Below the pieces are notes generated by a model. The model ran no database searches. It saw only the letters and a program-made list of their open reading frames with translations, and was not told the DNA's origin. A DNA stretch of 64,000 nucleotides from Xylanibacter caecicola. GTDB taxonomy: Bacteria; Bacteroidota; Bacteroidia; Bacteroidales; Bacteroidaceae. Location of the stretch: the NCBI RefSeq assembly GCF_013166515.1, contig NZ_JABKKJ010000001.1:186001-250000 (forward strand). Reading direction: 5' to 3'. This document shows, piece by piece, positions 36,446 to 47,084 of this stretch. How positions within the stretch are numbered: the stretch's first letter is position 1; every line of letters begins with the position of its first letter. The position numbers and the translations under genes were made by a program.

Positions 36446-38623
36446 ATGGCAAATGACATTAATCTAATAGAAAAACTGAAGCAGTATTTCGGCTTCGACA
36501 AGTTTAAGGGCGATCAGGAGGCAATTGTGCGCAACGTTCTTGACGGCAAGGACTCGTTTGTGCTTATGCCTACGGGTGGCGGCAAGTCCTTATGCTATCA
36601 GCTTCCTTCGCTCATAATGAAAGGCACCGCCATAGTCATATCACCGCTCATAGCCCTTATGAAAAACCAGGTAGATGTCATAAACGGCATGAGCGAGGAT
36701 GAAGGCGTGGCGCATTATCTTAACTCTTCGCTCAACAAGTCTGCCATAGACCAGGTGAAAACCGATATTCTTTCAGGCAGAACAAAACTTCTGTATGTAG
36801 CACCGGAGTCGCTTACAAAAGATGAGTATGTGGGTTTTCTGAAGAAAGTACCTATCTCTTTCTATGCAATCGACGAGGCACACTGTATCTCGGAGTGGGG
36901 ACATGACTTTCGTCCGGAGTACCGCCGCATACGTCCGATAATAAACGAGATAGGCAAGGCGCCGGTTATTGCGCTCACGGCAACAGCCACCGACAAGGTG
37001 CGAACCGACATCAAGAAGAGTCTCGGCATACTTGACGCCGTGGAGTTCAGAAGTTCTTTCAACCGTCCGAACCTTTATTATGAGGTAAGGTCGAAGACAA
37101 AGGACATCGACAAGCAGATAGTAAAATTCATAAGACAGAGTTCCGGCAAGAGCGGTATAATATATTGTCTGTCGCGTAAGAAGGTTGAAGAACTGGCAGA
37201 GGTTCTTAAAGCCAATGACATCAAGGCTGCCGCATATCACGCGGGTCTTGACTCTGCCACACGATCCAACACTCAGGACGACTTCCTTATGGAGCGCATA
37301 GACGTGATCGTGGCGACGATAGCTTTCGGAATGGGTATAGACAAACCCGATGTGAGATTTGTCATACACTATGACATACCGAAAAGTCTTGAAGGATATT
37401 ATCAGGAGACAGGACGTGCCGGACGTGACGGCGGAGAAGGAAAGTGTATTGCCTTTTATTCATCGAAAGACTTGCGGAAACTCGAGAAGTTCATGGAGGG
37501 CAAGCCTGTAGCCGAACAGGACATAGGCAGGCAGTTGCTTCAAGAGACGGCGGCGTATGCCGAGTCGTCGGTATGCCGGCGCAAATTGCTGTTGCACTAC
37601 TTTGGCGAGGATTTTGAACCGGACAACTGTGAAAATTGCGATAACTGTCTTAATCCCAAGACAAAGATAGAAGCAAAAGACGCTCTTGTCGTCGTATTGA
37701 AAGCAATAACGGTGCTCAAAGAAGATTTCAGAACCGATTATGTCATCGATTTCGTAAAGGGTAATCCCACAGACGATATCGCGGCGCACAAGCACGATAA
37801 ACTCGATGATTTCGGCACCGGCGAGGATATGGACGGCAATATATGGAACCCAGTGATACGGCAGGCCATTATTGCAGGGTATATAAAGAAAGATGTTGAG
37901 AATTACGGATTGCTCAAACTTACATCGGCAGGAAGGGCTTTTATGAAAAATCCGTCGTCGTTCATGATTGTGAAAGACATCGAGTTTAATGAAGACGGCG
38001 ACGATGAAATAGGAGAAAAACACGGTGGCGCTCTTGACCCCACGCTTTGCGCCATGCTTATAGAACTGCGTCGTAAGGTGAGTCGGAAGCATGGTTTGCC
38101 GCCATACATCATATTCCAGGACGTGTCAATAGATCAGATGGCAACCGTGTATCCGGTGACAATGGAGGAACTGCAGAACATACAGGGCGTAGGAGCAGGC
38201 AAGGCAAGACGTTACGGCAGGGAGTTCATAGAATTGATAAAGGCACACTGTGAAGAGAACGGTATCGAGCGTCCCGAAGATCTGCGTGTGCGCACGGTAG
38301 CAAAGAAGTCCATGCTTAAGGTAAAGATAATACAAAACATAGACCGTCATGTGCCCCTTGACGACATTGCCGATGCGCAGAACATAGATTTCGAGGACCT
38401 TCTTACCGAGGTGGAGGCCATCGTATACAGCGGTACGAAACTTAATATAGACTATTTCTTGGACGAGGTCATGGATGAAGACCACATCGATGACATATAC
38501 GAATATTTCAAGACAAGCGAGACCGATGACCTTGAAACGGCGATGGAAGAGCTTGGAAGCGACTATACCGAGGACGAAGTACGGCTTGTGCGCATAAAGT
38601 TCTTCTCGGAAATGGCGAACTAA
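36446..38623 (+). CDS. recQ: ATP-dependent DNA helicase RecQ
   Basis: 3'-5' helicase of recombination and fork repair. Motifs: Q motif FGFDKFKGDQ, Walker A MPTGGGKSLCYQ, DEAH box (IDEAHCISEWGHDFRPEY), motif VI QETGRAGRDG, the zinc-binding CR...CENCDNC, a winged-helix (RQC) region and an HRDC domain (about residues 530-620). About 100 further residues after HRDC make it 725 long, against roughly 610 in E. coli. I used the ATG at 36446; an in-frame ATG two codons upstream is also possible. Confidence 0.95.
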   Translation: MANDINLIEKLKQYFGFDKFKGDQEAIVRNVLDGKDSFVLMPTGGGKSLCYQLPSLIMKGTAIVISPLIALMKNQVDVINGMSEDEGVAHYLNSSLNKSAIDQVKTDILSGRTKLLYVAPESLTKDEYVGFLKKVPISFYAIDEAHCISEWGHDFRPEYRRIRPIINEIGKAPVIALTATATDKVRTDIKKSLGILDAVEFRSSFNRPNLYYEVRSKTKDIDKQIVKFIRQSSGKSGIIYCLSRKKVEELAEVLKANDIKAAAYHAGLDSATRSNTQDDFLMERIDVIVATIAFGMGIDKPDVRFVIHYDIPKSLEGYYQETGRAGRDGGEGKCIAFYSSKDLRKLEKFMEGKPVAEQDIGRQLLQETAAYAESSVCRRKLLLHYFGEDFEPDNCENCDNCLNPKTKIEAKDALVVVLKAITVLKEDFRTDYVIDFVKGNPTDDIAAHKHDKLDDFGTGEDMDGNIWNPVIRQAIIAGYIKKDVENYGLLKLTSAGRAFMKNPSSFMIVKDIEFNEDGDDEIGEKHGGALDPTLCAMLIELRRKVSRKHGLPPYIIFQDVSIDQMATVYPVTMEELQNIQGVGAGKARRYGREFIELIKAHCEENGIERPEDLRVRTVAKKSMLKVKIIQNIDRHVPLDDIADAQNIDFEDLLTEVEAIVYSGTKLNIDYFLDEVMDEDHIDDIYEYFKTSETDDLETAMEELGSDYTEDEVRLVRIKFFSEMAN

Positions 38624-38638
38624 TGTGGAATATATAAT

Positions 38639-38875
38639 AAGGAGATAAGGGGGCATCAAAAGGAGATAAGAGGAGTTAGGAGAAGAAAAGAGGAGATAAA
38701 AGACAAATGTCGAGTTCTTTAATCCAAGACTATTGTCCTTTATCTCCTATGGCGCAAGTCACATATCTTCTCCAATTTTCTCTTATCTCCTTGTTCTACA
38801 TCTCCCTGACATTTGTCTTTTATCTTACTTTATCTTCTCCTATCTTCTTCTATCTTCTTCTATCTTCTTTTGATG
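38639..38875. repeat. Family A GATA-rich inverted repeat, copy A4
   Basis: Fills half of the 488-bp gap between recQ and the pectate lyase gene. It has AGGAGATAA units on the left and TCTTATCTCC / TATCTTCTCC units on the right, the core CAAGACTATTGTCC near 38725 and the hairpin ATGGC-GCAA-GTCAC at 38749-38762. The right end decays into tandem TATCTTCTTC copies. The remaining gap holds the pectate lyase promoter and leader. Confidence 0.85.
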
Positions 38876-38911
38876 TGATGTGTAATTTTAGTTTTTTATG
38901 GTATGATACCA

Positions 38912-38941
38912 TTGCATTAATATATTGTTTTGTTATCTTTG
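38912..38941 (+). promoter_or_regulatory. Promoter of the pectate lyase gene
   Basis: TTG (38912-38914), 19-bp spacer, TATCTTTG (38934-38941). The leader to the ATG at 39112 is about 160 nt. Confidence 0.6.
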
Positions 38942-39111
38942 CATTCGAAAGACTACTAAAGGAAATAAAAAAGACGTAATACATTCAATCATCATGTCTG
39001 CCGGCTGTATGTCGGTTTCATGACATGTGTTTATTCGCGGAATGACGGCGTGTCATTCTTCCGGTTGTTGCATAATCTACTTAAAACAATAAAATCAAAT
39101 TGATAAAGACA

Positions 39112-40674
39112 ATGAATTTAGAGTTAAAGCCTATGTCGGGTGTTTTGTGTTCATGCAGAAGGTTGTTTTCCGCTGCAGTTTTTGTTTCGTGCCTGTCGTG
39201 CTTTTCAGTCAATGCGCAGGTCATTGACGGGCGCGACTTCTCTATAGACGGCTTTGCGGCAGTTGACGGTAATGCCGGTACAAATCATTATCGTGCCGGC
39301 GGAACTACCGGCGGTGCAGGTGGAAAGGTAGTTTATGCCGCCAATTTCTCTCAGCTTCAGGCATATCTTCAGGCAAAAGACCCGTATATAGTCATTGTAG
39401 ACAAAGACATGACAACCGGTATAACATGTTATGTAGACGGGCTTGATACGGGAAAACTGTGCGATGCGCAGGATGGTTCGCAGGGTGTGGCGACAACTTA
39501 TGGGGAACGCATTATGGTGGCGCCGAACAAAACTCTTATCGGTGTGGTAGACCCGACAACAGGCAAGGCTCCTCTTTTCTCACGTATAACATTTGTTATG
39601 CAGTGTGTTGATAATATCATCATACGCAATTGCCGTTTCACCATGAACGGCGTACCGGTGTTGAAAAGTGGTGAGAACAAAATTGTGGCATTCCGTAATG
39701 GTGTGCAGGCGGAAGTTGGAGACCCCGATTGTATAGGCATACAGGCTGATAAGGTAAGTGCGAAGACCGATTGGGGTGGGCATATATGGATAGACCATTG
39801 CGAGTTTTTCAACGGCAATGCGGCAAGCAAGGATCGCTATGACGGGTTGCTAGACTGTAAAAACAACGTTCAGTGGATGACTTTCAGCTATAATCACTTC
39901 CATAATCATGACAAGTCGTGTCTTTTCGGTAAGGGAGATACCGATGTGTATGAAAACTGCCGTACAATATCTTTTCACCACAATTTCTTCGAAAATATAG
40001 AGGGCTCTCGTCTTCCGTTGCAGCGTGGCGGCAATCTTCACTTCTACAATAATTACATGTTGGGGTGCCAGGACGGCTGGGATGTACGTCCGGGAGCGGT
40101 AGGTTGTCTTGAGGCGAGTTATTTTGAGAACACCAAGTCGCCTGTCCGCTCGGATCGCGGCGGCTCTCTGAATGTCAACAAGATATCCGGATATGACGTT
40201 ATATATAAAGGGTGCAATAACCTGATGGAGGGATACACAAATACAGACGGTCACAAGATAAGCAAAAACTATCCTGTAACATCGACAAACTGGACACCGG
40301 CGCAGTCTGCTTCGTCATATAGGGTGAACACTCTTGACAAGACTGCCGATGTGCCGGAACTGCTGAAAAAGTATGCCGGAGCCGGAAAAATAGAAATATA
40401 CAAGACCTATACGGATAATCTTCCCGGTGAGGATATAAATGAGTTTGCACATGCCGTAAAGGATAAGCTGACAGGTGATGCTTATGATGAAGACGGAAAC
40501 AAGATAACCGATGTTCCCACAGCGATAGACGATGTCTTTTCCGGCAGTGTGGCAAATACTGCATATTATACACTTGACGGTGTGCGTGTGAACGCTCCGG
40601 AAAAAGGAGTATATATACGTAAGATATCGGATGCACAGGGAAGAGAGATTGTTTCGAAAATTGTAATGAGATAA
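39112..40674 (+). CDS. Secreted pectate lyase, PL1-type
   Basis: Predicted to cleave polygalacturonate by beta-elimination outside the cell. A signal peptide precedes a right-handed beta-helix with PL1 landmarks: GHIWIDHCEFF, LLDCKNNVQWMTFSYNHFHNH, the catalytic-Arg motif SRLPLQR and NLHFYNNYML. A C-terminal stretch of about 60 residues ends GVYIRK...EIVSKIVMR, resembling a type IX secretion sorting domain. The ATG at 39112 was chosen over a TTG at 39100. 520 residues. No transporter or other carbohydrate gene adjoins it. Confidence 0.88.
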   Translation: MNLELKPMSGVLCSCRRLFSAAVFVSCLSCFSVNAQVIDGRDFSIDGFAAVDGNAGTNHYRAGGTTGGAGGKVVYAANFSQLQAYLQAKDPYIVIVDKDMTTGITCYVDGLDTGKLCDAQDGSQGVATTYGERIMVAPNKTLIGVVDPTTGKAPLFSRITFVMQCVDNIIIRNCRFTMNGVPVLKSGENKIVAFRNGVQAEVGDPDCIGIQADKVSAKTDWGGHIWIDHCEFFNGNAASKDRYDGLLDCKNNVQWMTFSYNHFHNHDKSCLFGKGDTDVYENCRTISFHHNFFENIEGSRLPLQRGGNLHFYNNYMLGCQDGWDVRPGAVGCLEASYFENTKSPVRSDRGGSLNVNKISGYDVIYKGCNNLMEGYTNTDGHKISKNYPVTSTNWTPAQSASSYRVNTLDKTADVPELLKKYAGAGKIEIYKTYTDNLPGEDINEFAHAVKDKLTGDAYDEDGNKITDVPTAIDDVFSGSVANTAYYTLDGVRVNAPEKGVYIRKISDAQGREIVSKIVMR

Positions 40675-40894
40675 AGATAATGGGGATAGTGTATCCCGTG
40701 TGTAGTAATATATCAAAAAATAATAATTACTTGATTTGGTGTCGTTCTTATGTGAATAAGGGCGGCACTTTTGTTTTACCGTCATTTGCCGTCGTTGTGT
40801 TGCCTTTTAAATACTGATTTCCATGTATACAAGAGCATTGCACTCTCACGCGCGCACGTTAAATAGAATTAATAAGGCGAATGAAAGGAATTAA

Positions 40895-42430
<1,536 letters not shown>

Positions 42431-42484
42431 TTGTTGCTGCACGTATAAAAAGAGAATATATCTATATAATATAATAAGGTGAAG

Positions 42485-43912
42485 ATGAAAATAAGACTGT
42501 TGTTGGCTTTTCTGTTATTGTGCACCGCATTTGCACAGGCGCAGAATGATCCGACCATAATGACTGTCAACGGACAGCCGGTAAGCCGTTCGGAATTTGA
42601 ATATTCGTATAATAAGAATAACTCGGAAGGCGTAATAGACAAGAAAAGCGTAGAAGAGTATGTGGACTTGTTTATAAACTATAAGTTGAAAGTGGTTGAA
42701 GCGTATGCCGCACGTCTTGACACGCTATCGTCGTTCAAGTCGGAGTTTGCAATGTATCGTGACCAGCAGATACGTCCGTCGTTTGTTGAAGATACCGATA
42801 TCCTTGCCGAAGCAAAGAAAGTATACGATGAGACGGTGAAGCGTATAGGATCTGCCGGACTTATAATGCCTGCACATATATTGCTGCGTTTGGCGCAAGA
42901 TGCCACAAAGGAACAACAGGAAGCGGCGAAACTGCGCATAGATTCTATCTATAAGGCGTTGAAGGGCGGAGCCGATTTTGCGGAACTTGCAAAGAATTTA
43001 TCGCAGGATCCTGGTACTGCACGTAATGGCGGACTGCTTCCGTGGATAGAATCCAATCAGACAGTAAAGGAGTTCAATGATGCTGCCTTTGCCCTTGAGG
43101 TGGGGGAAATGTCGGAACCGGTGCTTTCTCCTTTCGGATATCATATAATCTTGATGAAAGACCGCAAGCAGCTTGAGCCGTTTGACACACTCAAGAGCGA
43201 TATAATACGTTTTCTGGAGAACCGCAATGTGCGTGACAGGGTGGCAGACAAAAAAATAGAGGAGCTTGTGGCACAGTCGGAAGGAAAGCTTACGAAAGAC
43301 GACATAATGAGCAGAAGAGCGGCTGAACTTGAGGCAACCGACTCGGATATGAAGAATCTTATACGTGAGTATCATGACGGTCTGCTGCTTTACGAGATAA
43401 GCAACCGCAACGTATGGGACAAGGCCGCGAAGGACGATGAGGGGCTTGCCGCGTATTTCAAGAAAAACAAGAAAAAGTATAACTGGGACCGTCCGCGTTT
43501 CAAAGGTATGGCATACCATGTCAAGGTAAAGGATGACGTGAAAGCTGTAAAGGACTGTGTCAAGGGGGTGCCGTTCAACGGTTGGGCAGAAAAACTGCGT
43601 ACCACGTTTAATAACGACACCATAATAAGGATACGTGTGGAGAAAGGTATATTCAAGGAAGGAGACAATGCTTATATAGATAAGGTGATATTCAAGAAAG
43701 ATACGACGGTGAACGGTGTGAAAGGATATCCCATCGATGCCACATACGGAAAACTTTTGAAGAAAGGACCGGAATGTTATGAGGATGTACGCGGACTTGT
43801 AACAGCCGACTATCAGGAGATGCTCGAAAAACAGTGGGTGGCGGAACTCCGGAAGAAATATCCTGTTGTTGTTAACAGGGAAGTGTTGGAAACGGTAAAT
43901 AAACACGATTGA
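42485..43912 (+). CDS. Periplasmic parvulin-type peptidyl-prolyl isomerase
   Basis: Envelope chaperone/isomerase of the SurA/PpiC group. A signal peptide (MKIRLLLAFLLLCTAFAQAQ) precedes a SurA-like helical N-domain and one clear parvulin domain at about residues 120-225 (MPAHILLRLAQDA... FGYHIILMKDRKQ). The C-terminal half looks like a second, degenerate chaperone region. The ATG at 42485 is preferred to GTG at 42479. It overlaps the next isomerase gene by 4 bp (ATGA). Confidence 0.85.
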   Translation: MKIRLLLAFLLLCTAFAQAQNDPTIMTVNGQPVSRSEFEYSYNKNNSEGVIDKKSVEEYVDLFINYKLKVVEAYAARLDTLSSFKSEFAMYRDQQIRPSFVEDTDILAEAKKVYDETVKRIGSAGLIMPAHILLRLAQDATKEQQEAAKLRIDSIYKALKGGADFAELAKNLSQDPGTARNGGLLPWIESNQTVKEFNDAAFALEVGEMSEPVLSPFGYHIILMKDRKQLEPFDTLKSDIIRFLENRNVRDRVADKKIEELVAQSEGKLTKDDIMSRRAAELEATDSDMKNLIREYHDGLLLYEISNRNVWDKAAKDDEGLAAYFKKNKKKYNWDRPRFKGMAYHVKVKDDVKAVKDCVKGVPFNGWAEKLRTTFNNDTIIRIRVEKGIFKEGDNAYIDKVIFKKDTTVNGVKGYPIDATYGKLLKKGPECYEDVRGLVTADYQEMLEKQWVAELRKKYPVVVNREVLETVNKHD

Positions 43913-45357
43913 TGAAATACGGAAAAATAATAACCTTGTGTCTTGCTGTCTCGCTGATGCTGCTTGGCGGACTTGGTGTAAAGGCGCAGCATGACGGAGA
44001 CGATACTGCTGAGAATACCGATACTGTAAAGGTTTTGACGGATACGGTTGCGGCGGTAGATGAGAACAGCATAATAGACGAGGTTATATGGGTGGTTGGA
44101 GATGAGCCGATATTGAAATCGGACGTTGAGGCTATCCGTATGCAGGGTGAGGTGGAAGGAGTTAAATGGAACGGTAATCCGGACTGTGCAATACCGGAAC
44201 AGATAGCCGTACAGAAACTCTTCCTGCATCAGGCTGCAATAGACAGTATCGAGGTGACGGAGTCTGAGGTGGTGCAGAGTGTGGACCAACAGATAAACTA
44301 TTGGATACAGGCTGCCGGAGGAAAGGAAAAGCTTGAGGAATACAAAAAGCAAAGCATCACGGCAATGCGTCAAAGCATGCGTGATGATTTCCGCGACCGT
44401 CAGCTGATAGAGAAGATGAAAGACAAACTGGTGTCGGACATAACCGTGTCGCCTGCCGATGTGCGCCGTTTTTTCAAGGATATGCCGGAAGACAGCATTC
44501 CGCTTGTCCCGACGGAAGTGGAAGTGCAGATAATCACAAAATCTCCCAAAGTAGCACCGGAGGAAATAAACCGTGTAAAGGATGAGCTTAGGAATTATAC
44601 CGATCGTGTTATCAACGGAGAGACCTCTTTCTCTACTCTTGCGCGTCTGTATTCGGAAGATCCGGGAACAGCACGTCTTGGAGGAGAGTTTGACGACTAT
44701 GTGGGGCGCGGACTGCTCGACCCTGCTTTTGCGGCGGTTGCCTTTAATCTGACAGATCCGAAGAAGATTTCGAAGATAGTTGAAACCGAGTTCGGTTATC
44801 ATATAATACAGCTCGTTGACAAGCGCGGTGACAAGATAAAGGTACGCCACATATTGCGCAAGCCGCATATATCTCAGGAGGCAGTTGACGAGGCTGAGGT
44901 TGTTCTTGACTCTGTGGCGACAAGCATACGTGAAGGAAAGTATACATTTGACGATGCTGCGGTGTATGTCTCGGATGATAAGGATACCCGCAACAATCAC
45001 GGACTTATGGCAAACTCGTCTGAGGCAGGACGTACCAGCAAGTTCCGTATGCAGGATCTGCCGCCTGAAATAGCCAAGGTGGTGGACACGTTGAAGGTTG
45101 GAGAGGTTTCGCATGCTTTCAACATGATAGACAGCCGTGGCAAACGTGTGTGTGTAATAGCTAAATTGAAGAGCCGGGTGGAGGCGCACCGTGCCACCAT
45201 AACGGAGGATTTCCAAGTTCTGAAGAATGAGGTGCTTGCCAAACGCAGGGAAGATTTTATCAAGGAATGGATTCAGGATAAGCTTAAAACCACGTACGTC
45301 AGGATGAACAACCGCTATAAGGACTGTGATTTTGAATATCAGGGCTGGATTAAATGA
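43909..45357 (+). CDS. surA: SurA-like periplasmic peptidyl-prolyl isomerase
   Basis: Predicted outer-membrane protein chaperone. The 482 residues comprise a signal peptide (1-22), an acidic linker, the SurA N-terminal domain (IIDEVIWVVGDEPILKSDVE) and two parvulin domains, at about 185-290 (EDPGTARLGGEFDDYVGRG, FGYHIIQLVDKRGD) and about 300-410. It has 4-bp overlaps at both ends with the first isomerase and the OstA-like gene, so the three are translationally linked. This suggests a joint role in outer-membrane assembly. Confidence 0.88.
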   Translation: MMKYGKIITLCLAVSLMLLGGLGVKAQHDGDDTAENTDTVKVLTDTVAAVDENSIIDEVIWVVGDEPILKSDVEAIRMQGEVEGVKWNGNPDCAIPEQIAVQKLFLHQAAIDSIEVTESEVVQSVDQQINYWIQAAGGKEKLEEYKKQSITAMRQSMRDDFRDRQLIEKMKDKLVSDITVSPADVRRFFKDMPEDSIPLVPTEVEVQIITKSPKVAPEEINRVKDELRNYTDRVINGETSFSTLARLYSEDPGTARLGGEFDDYVGRGLLDPAFAAVAFNLTDPKKISKIVETEFGYHIIQLVDKRGDKIKVRHILRKPHISQEAVDEAEVVLDSVATSIREGKYTFDDAAVYVSDDKDTRNNHGLMANSSEAGRTSKFRMQDLPPEIAKVVDTLKVGEVSHAFNMIDSRGKRVCVIAKLKSRVEAHRATITEDFQVLKNEVLAKRREDFIKEWIQDKLKTTYVRMNNRYKDCDFEYQGWIK

Positions 45358-47072
45358 CAATAAGAAATAACAATAAAGGAAAATACGGCGGGCATAGGAT
45401 AATTCTTGTAATTGTTCTATGCCTGTTTGGACTATGTTTGGTACAGTCTAAAATGGCGCCGAAGAAGAAACCGCGTACCAAGACAAATGAGCGCGTATAT
45501 CTTATTCATGCGGATGTTCTGCACTATGACCAGTACGGACGTAATCCCAATGCACAGATATTGAACGGCAATGTAGCATTCCGTCACAAGGGGGCAAAGC
45601 TTACGTGCGACAGTGCATACTTTTATCAGGAGTCGAACTCTTTCAAGGCGTTCGGGCATGTAAGGATGTTGCAGGGAGATACTTTGTCTCTTTTCAGCGA
45701 CTATGCTTTTTATGACGGTGACAACCAAATGGCAGAGGCAAGAAACAATGTTGTGCTTACTCATCGCGGGACGAAACTGTATACGGACAGTCTTAACTAC
45801 GACCGTCTTTACGGCATAGGATATTTTTTTGAAGGCGGACGTATGGTAGACAAGAACAATGTATTGGTGTCGGACTGGGGAGAATATGATACGGAAACGC
45901 GCGAGGCGATATTCAATTATGATGTAAGTCTTAAGAACAAGAAGTTTCTTCTTAACACCGATACCCTTTATTATGACACGAAGACATCGCTTGCACATGT
46001 GGTGGGACCTTCGCGCATCACGTCCGGAGAGAGCGTGATAAACACCACCGACGGCTTTTATGATACCAATAAGGAGGTGGCAAGATTGTACGGGCGTGCA
46101 ACATTGACCAATAAAGGAAAGGAACTTACGGGCGACAGCCTGTTCTATGATGAAAAGACAGGTGTGAGCAGAGGGTATGATAATGTGGTGTATAAGGATA
46201 GTGAAAACAAGAATGAGTTGACATGTAACTATTTCTGGTATAATGACAAAGCCGGAATGGCGCTCGCTACGGATAGTGCCGTGATGAAGGACTATTCGCA
46301 GAAAGATACTCTCTTTGTACATTCGGACACCATAAGAATGTATACATACGACATTGAGACGGACTCGGTGTACCGTACATTGCACTGTTATAACAGGGTG
46401 AGGGCTTTCCGCACCGATGTCCAGGCTGTATGCGACTCGCTTGTGTATAATTCGAAGGACTCGTGCATGACTATGTACAAGGACCCGATAACATGGAATG
46501 GCGACCGTCAGTTGCTTGGAGAGGTGATAAAGGTTTATATGAAAGACTCCACGCTGGACCGTGCACATGTTATAAACCAGGCATTGTCTGCGGAACTTCT
46601 TCATGACGGAAAGCATTACAATCAGGTGGCATCGCGTGAGATGTTTGCCTATTTTGACAAGGGAGAGCTTACCGGAACCGAGGCACGCGGCAATGTGATG
46701 GTGGTCTTCTACCCTGTGGACGATAAGGACAGCACGCTTATGGGGCTTGTGTATCTTGAGACGGACACGCTGCGCATGTATATGAAAGACCGTCAGCTGC
46801 AGCGTATATGGACTCCGAAGAACAGCGGTACGATGTATCCGATGACGCAGATACCGCCTTCACGTTATAAGCTTCCTAATTTTGCATGGTTCGACTATAT
46901 ACGTCCGGTGGACAAACACGATATATTCAACTGGCGCGGGAAGAAAGACGGGACGGCACTGAAGACCGTAACGCGTCATGCGGCTCCGCTACAGCAGATA
47001 TCAGGAGGACAGGTCAGTTCGGTCAGTGTGACGGCTGAAGACGATAAGAAGGGGATGCCGGACAATAATTAA
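45354..47072 (+). CDS. OstA-like outer-membrane/LPS assembly protein
   Basis: An N-terminal signal anchor (residues about 14-32) precedes OstA/LptA-type beta-jellyroll repeats: VYLIHADVLHYDQYG, AKLTCDSAYFYQES, GHVRMLQGDTLSLFSDYA. Repeats of this kind form the periplasmic bridge carrying LPS. The 572 residues are far longer than LptA alone and lack a clear LptD barrel, which is typical of the Bacteroidota OstA_2 family. Operon position after two isomerases fits envelope assembly; whether it is the functional LptA is unknown. Confidence 0.8.
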   Translation: MTIRNNNKGKYGGHRIILVIVLCLFGLCLVQSKMAPKKKPRTKTNERVYLIHADVLHYDQYGRNPNAQILNGNVAFRHKGAKLTCDSAYFYQESNSFKAFGHVRMLQGDTLSLFSDYAFYDGDNQMAEARNNVVLTHRGTKLYTDSLNYDRLYGIGYFFEGGRMVDKNNVLVSDWGEYDTETREAIFNYDVSLKNKKFLLNTDTLYYDTKTSLAHVVGPSRITSGESVINTTDGFYDTNKEVARLYGRATLTNKGKELTGDSLFYDEKTGVSRGYDNVVYKDSENKNELTCNYFWYNDKAGMALATDSAVMKDYSQKDTLFVHSDTIRMYTYDIETDSVYRTLHCYNRVRAFRTDVQAVCDSLVYNSKDSCMTMYKDPITWNGDRQLLGEVIKVYMKDSTLDRAHVINQALSAELLHDGKHYNQVASREMFAYFDKGELTGTEARGNVMVVFYPVDDKDSTLMGLVYLETDTLRMYMKDRQLQRIWTPKNSGTMYPMTQIPPSRYKLPNFAWFDYIRPVDKHDIFNWRGKKDGTALKTVTRHAAPLQQISGGQVSSVSVTAEDDKKGMPDNN

Positions 47073-47084
47073 TTGAAATAAATA

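Noticed and set aside
40680..40817. 45-codon open frame after the pectate lyase gene, as a third short-peptide gene
   Set aside because: It starts 5 bp after the stop codon but lacks the YIxPxIxV and MM motifs of the other two and has an unremarkable composition.
43813..45360. 515-codon minus-strand open frame opposite the SurA-like gene
   Set aside because: No recognisable motifs. The plus-strand frame has signal peptide, parvulin domains and overlaps with both neighbours.
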